A stretch of DNA of 64,000 nucleotides. Origin: Polaromonas sp. CG_9.7 (GTDB lineage: Bacteria > Pseudomonadota > Gammaproteobacteria > Burkholderiales > Burkholderiaceae_C). The notes beneath the pieces are model-generated. The model was not told the origin of the DNA. It saw only the letters and a program-made list of their open reading frames with translations, and did no database searches. Positions 62,446 to 64,000 of this stretch are shown one piece after another. The stretch's first letter is position 1, and every line of letters starts with the position of its first letter. A program made the position numbers and the translations under genes. The stretch covers positions 215,833-279,832 of the forward strand of contig NZ_JADOVG010000003.1 in assembly GCF_015752205.1 (NCBI RefSeq). The letters run 5' to 3'.

Positions 62446-63631
62446 AGCCGACAGCCATTCCTCCGCTTTCAACCTGGACCCTCCTGTGCCCCTGAATGTT
62501 TCCAAAGCCTATTCGATCGAAGACCTGCGGCGTGCCGCGCAACGAAGGTTGCCCAAGGCCATTTTCGATTTTTTCGATGGCGGGGCCGAGGATGAGATCA
62601 CCTTGCGCGACAACCGGGCAGCGTACCAGCGCGTTCGCTTGATGCCAAAGGTGCTGACCGATGTTTCGACGATCGATACGAGCACGGACATTCTGGGCCA
62701 GCGGGCCCAATTGCCGATGGCGATTGCCCCGACCGGCGCTGTCGGCTTCGGCTGGCGCGGCGGCGACATTGCCATTGCCCGGGCGGCGGCGGCGGCCGGT
62801 ATTCCGTACACCCTGTCGAGCACGGCCACCGCATCGATTGAGCAGATCGCCAACGCCGCCCCGGGACGGCTGTGGTTTCAGGCCTACATCCTGCGCAACA
62901 AGCCTTTTCTTCAAACGCTCATCGACCGGGCGCAGGCTGCGGATTACGAAGCACTGGTGATCACCGTTGACCTGCCGGTCGGCGGCAAGCGGGAACGGGA
63001 CTTTCGCAACGATTTTTCGGTTCCGTTTCGCTTCACGCCCAAGAACCTGCTGGACTTTGCCAGGCACCCCGGATGGTTGTCGGACATCGTTCGTTTCGGC
63101 ATGCCGGTGATGGAAAACCTGATCGGCCTGGAGAGCAAGGCGACCAACGCCACGGCGATTGCCTCGTCGGTGGGCCGCAACTACGACCCGTCCTTCAATT
63201 GGGAGGGCCTGCAGAAAATCCGCGATGGCTGGCCCCGCAAGCTCATTGTCAAAGGCATTCTCAGCCCCGACGACGCCTTGCGCGTGGCGGCGATGGGCTG
63301 CGACGCGGTGGTGGTGTCCAATCACGGCGGCCGTCAGCTTGATGGCGCAGTGGCCACATTCGATGCATTGCCGGGCGTCGTCAAGGCCATCGATGGCCGC
63401 ATTCCGGTGCTGCTCGACGGCGGCGTGCGGCGCGGCAGCGATATTTTCAAGGCCCTGGCCATGGGCGCCCAGGGCGTCATGCTGGGACGCGCCACACTCT
63501 ACGGGGCATCGGCGGCGGGAGAGCCTGGCGCCAGCCGCGCACTGGCTATCTTGAAGGACGAACTGGTCCGGACCATGCAGCTGTGTGGTGTGCGTTCGAC
63601 GGGGGATGCGAATGCGTCCTTCATGTTCTGA
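62435..63631 (+). CDS. FMN-dependent 2-hydroxyacid dehydrogenase (L-lactate/mandelate type)
   Basis: The 398-aa flavoprotein oxidises 2-hydroxy acids to 2-keto acids. It has RLPKAIFDFFDGGAEDEITL, LPMAIAPTGAVGFGWRGGD, TLSSTATASIEQIA, the substrate/FMN region VITVDLPVGGKRERDFRNDF, the lysine in LIVKGIL, the catalytic His in VVSNHGGRQLDG and DGGVRRGSDIFKALA. It could be L-lactate, mandelate, glycolate or another hydroxyacid dehydrogenase. Starting inside the Bug gene, it is the last gene of the run; the cluster probably begins or ends with hydroxyacid oxidation. Confidence 0.9.
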   Translation: MSTEADSHSSAFNLDPPVPLNVSKAYSIEDLRRAAQRRLPKAIFDFFDGGAEDEITLRDNRAAYQRVRLMPKVLTDVSTIDTSTDILGQRAQLPMAIAPTGAVGFGWRGGDIAIARAAAAAGIPYTLSSTATASIEQIANAAPGRLWFQAYILRNKPFLQTLIDRAQAADYEALVITVDLPVGGKRERDFRNDFSVPFRFTPKNLLDFARHPGWLSDIVRFGMPVMENLIGLESKATNATAIASSVGRNYDPSFNWEGLQKIRDGWPRKLIVKGILSPDDALRVAAMGCDAVVVSNHGGRQLDGAVATFDALPGVVKAIDGRIPVLLDGGVRRGSDIFKALAMGAQGVMLGRATLYGASAAGEPGASRALAILKDELVRTMQLCGVRSTGDANASFMF

Positions 63632-64000
63632 TTTCAATTTTCTTTCAATGCCTATGGCTGCCCGTAGCATCGCCGCTACGCCTTCTGTTTGTCCTGGCTT
63701 GGTCTGGTCTGATCTGACAGCCTGCCGGTAGCCATGGCTGGTTCGTTTCCTGATCCAGACGGACACCAACAAAACCCGATCTTTGCGGCTCGGCCGCTGG
63801 CCCCCCAGTCGCCAGAAACTTGCCAAGGCCTTTAGAGCCGGCGCCTGTCTCGGTCTGTAAACTATTGCGGTGTTCAACTGTCCCGGCTTGTTTTTTGCCC
63901 CTTATCAGGCTGCTGAAATACCTCCCAGGTGGTCCACGCCCCCAACCCCTGGGACGTTTTAGCTTGATACCGATTCACTGACCCAGCCAGAGCCCACTTC
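63632..64000. other. Right-end region without a gene
   Basis: About 370 bp to the window edge. No convincing frame on either strand, and no strong terminator hairpin was seen. Small direct repeats (GGTCTGGTCTGATCTGA near 63702-63718) are present. Confidence 0.4.

Noticed and set aside
62438..63877. A 479-codon minus-strand frame at the right end
   Set aside because: Opposite to the FMN hydroxyacid dehydrogenase; rich in His, Arg and Gln as shadow frames are, with no recognisable domain.

Overview
The window looks like chromosomal DNA of a betaproteobacterium of the family Comamonadaceae, most like Polaromonas or Rhodoferax. The grounds are GC-rich codon use, two Bug-type receptors of the tripartite tricarboxylate transporter (TTT) class, beta-type MutL, QueG, MiaA and XerD, and about ten copies of a ~60-bp dispersed repeat ending in an AGCTAT...ATAGC palindrome, a type I associate with this family. 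The genus is an inference. No rRNA, tRNA or CRISPR array was seen.

Layout. 1-9250: housekeeping genes (CFA-type methyltransferase, xerD, a Bug receptor divergent from an AEC transporter, queG head-to-head with tsaE-amiC, a glycine-zipper lipoprotein, a DedA protein). 9251-14075: mutL followed by a decayed island. The island holds remnants of three insertion sequences and an AT-rich orphan gene, and it is closed by a second, degenerate copy of the last ~120 bp of mutL. 14103-23034: DUF3429, gdhA, DUF1090, a hydrolase, miaA, an ABC ATPase, a PLP-dependent dehydratase and a large FtsX-like permease. 23160-27230: a trimeric autotransporter adhesin with a BamE-like lipoprotein, and beyond it a broken partial copy of the permease gene. 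27289-30160: a small exported protein, pssA, and a phosphate permease with its DUF47 partner.

30689-37270 is a coherent zinc-homeostasis island. A Zur-like repressor faces an operon across two similar palindromic boxes. The operon holds a 52-residue membrane peptide, znuC, znuB, znuA, a COG0523 GTPase, folE and two HupE-type membrane proteins. The translational overlaps (GTGA, ATGA) and common direction suggest joint control by zinc.

37360-56775: an aspartoacylase-like enzyme, msrA, a LysR regulator divergent from gcdH, a YdcF-like protein, a CaCA antiporter, an FdhF/YdeP-type molybdoenzyme with FdhD, a DoxX-like protein, a LacI regulator with a GH3 lipoprotein and glucarate dehydratase, a TetR regulator with a clear promoter and operator, and the pcm-like/rhodanese/tolC group.

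56821-63631 is a LysR-controlled catabolic cluster: NTF2-like protein, maleylacetate-reductase-like dehydrogenase, TauD/TfdA dioxygenase, fumarylacetoacetase-family hydrolase, Bug receptor and FMN 2-hydroxyacid dehydrogenase, most of them translationally coupled. Its substrate cannot be read from the sequence; this cluster and the zinc island are the best candidates for undescribed systems.
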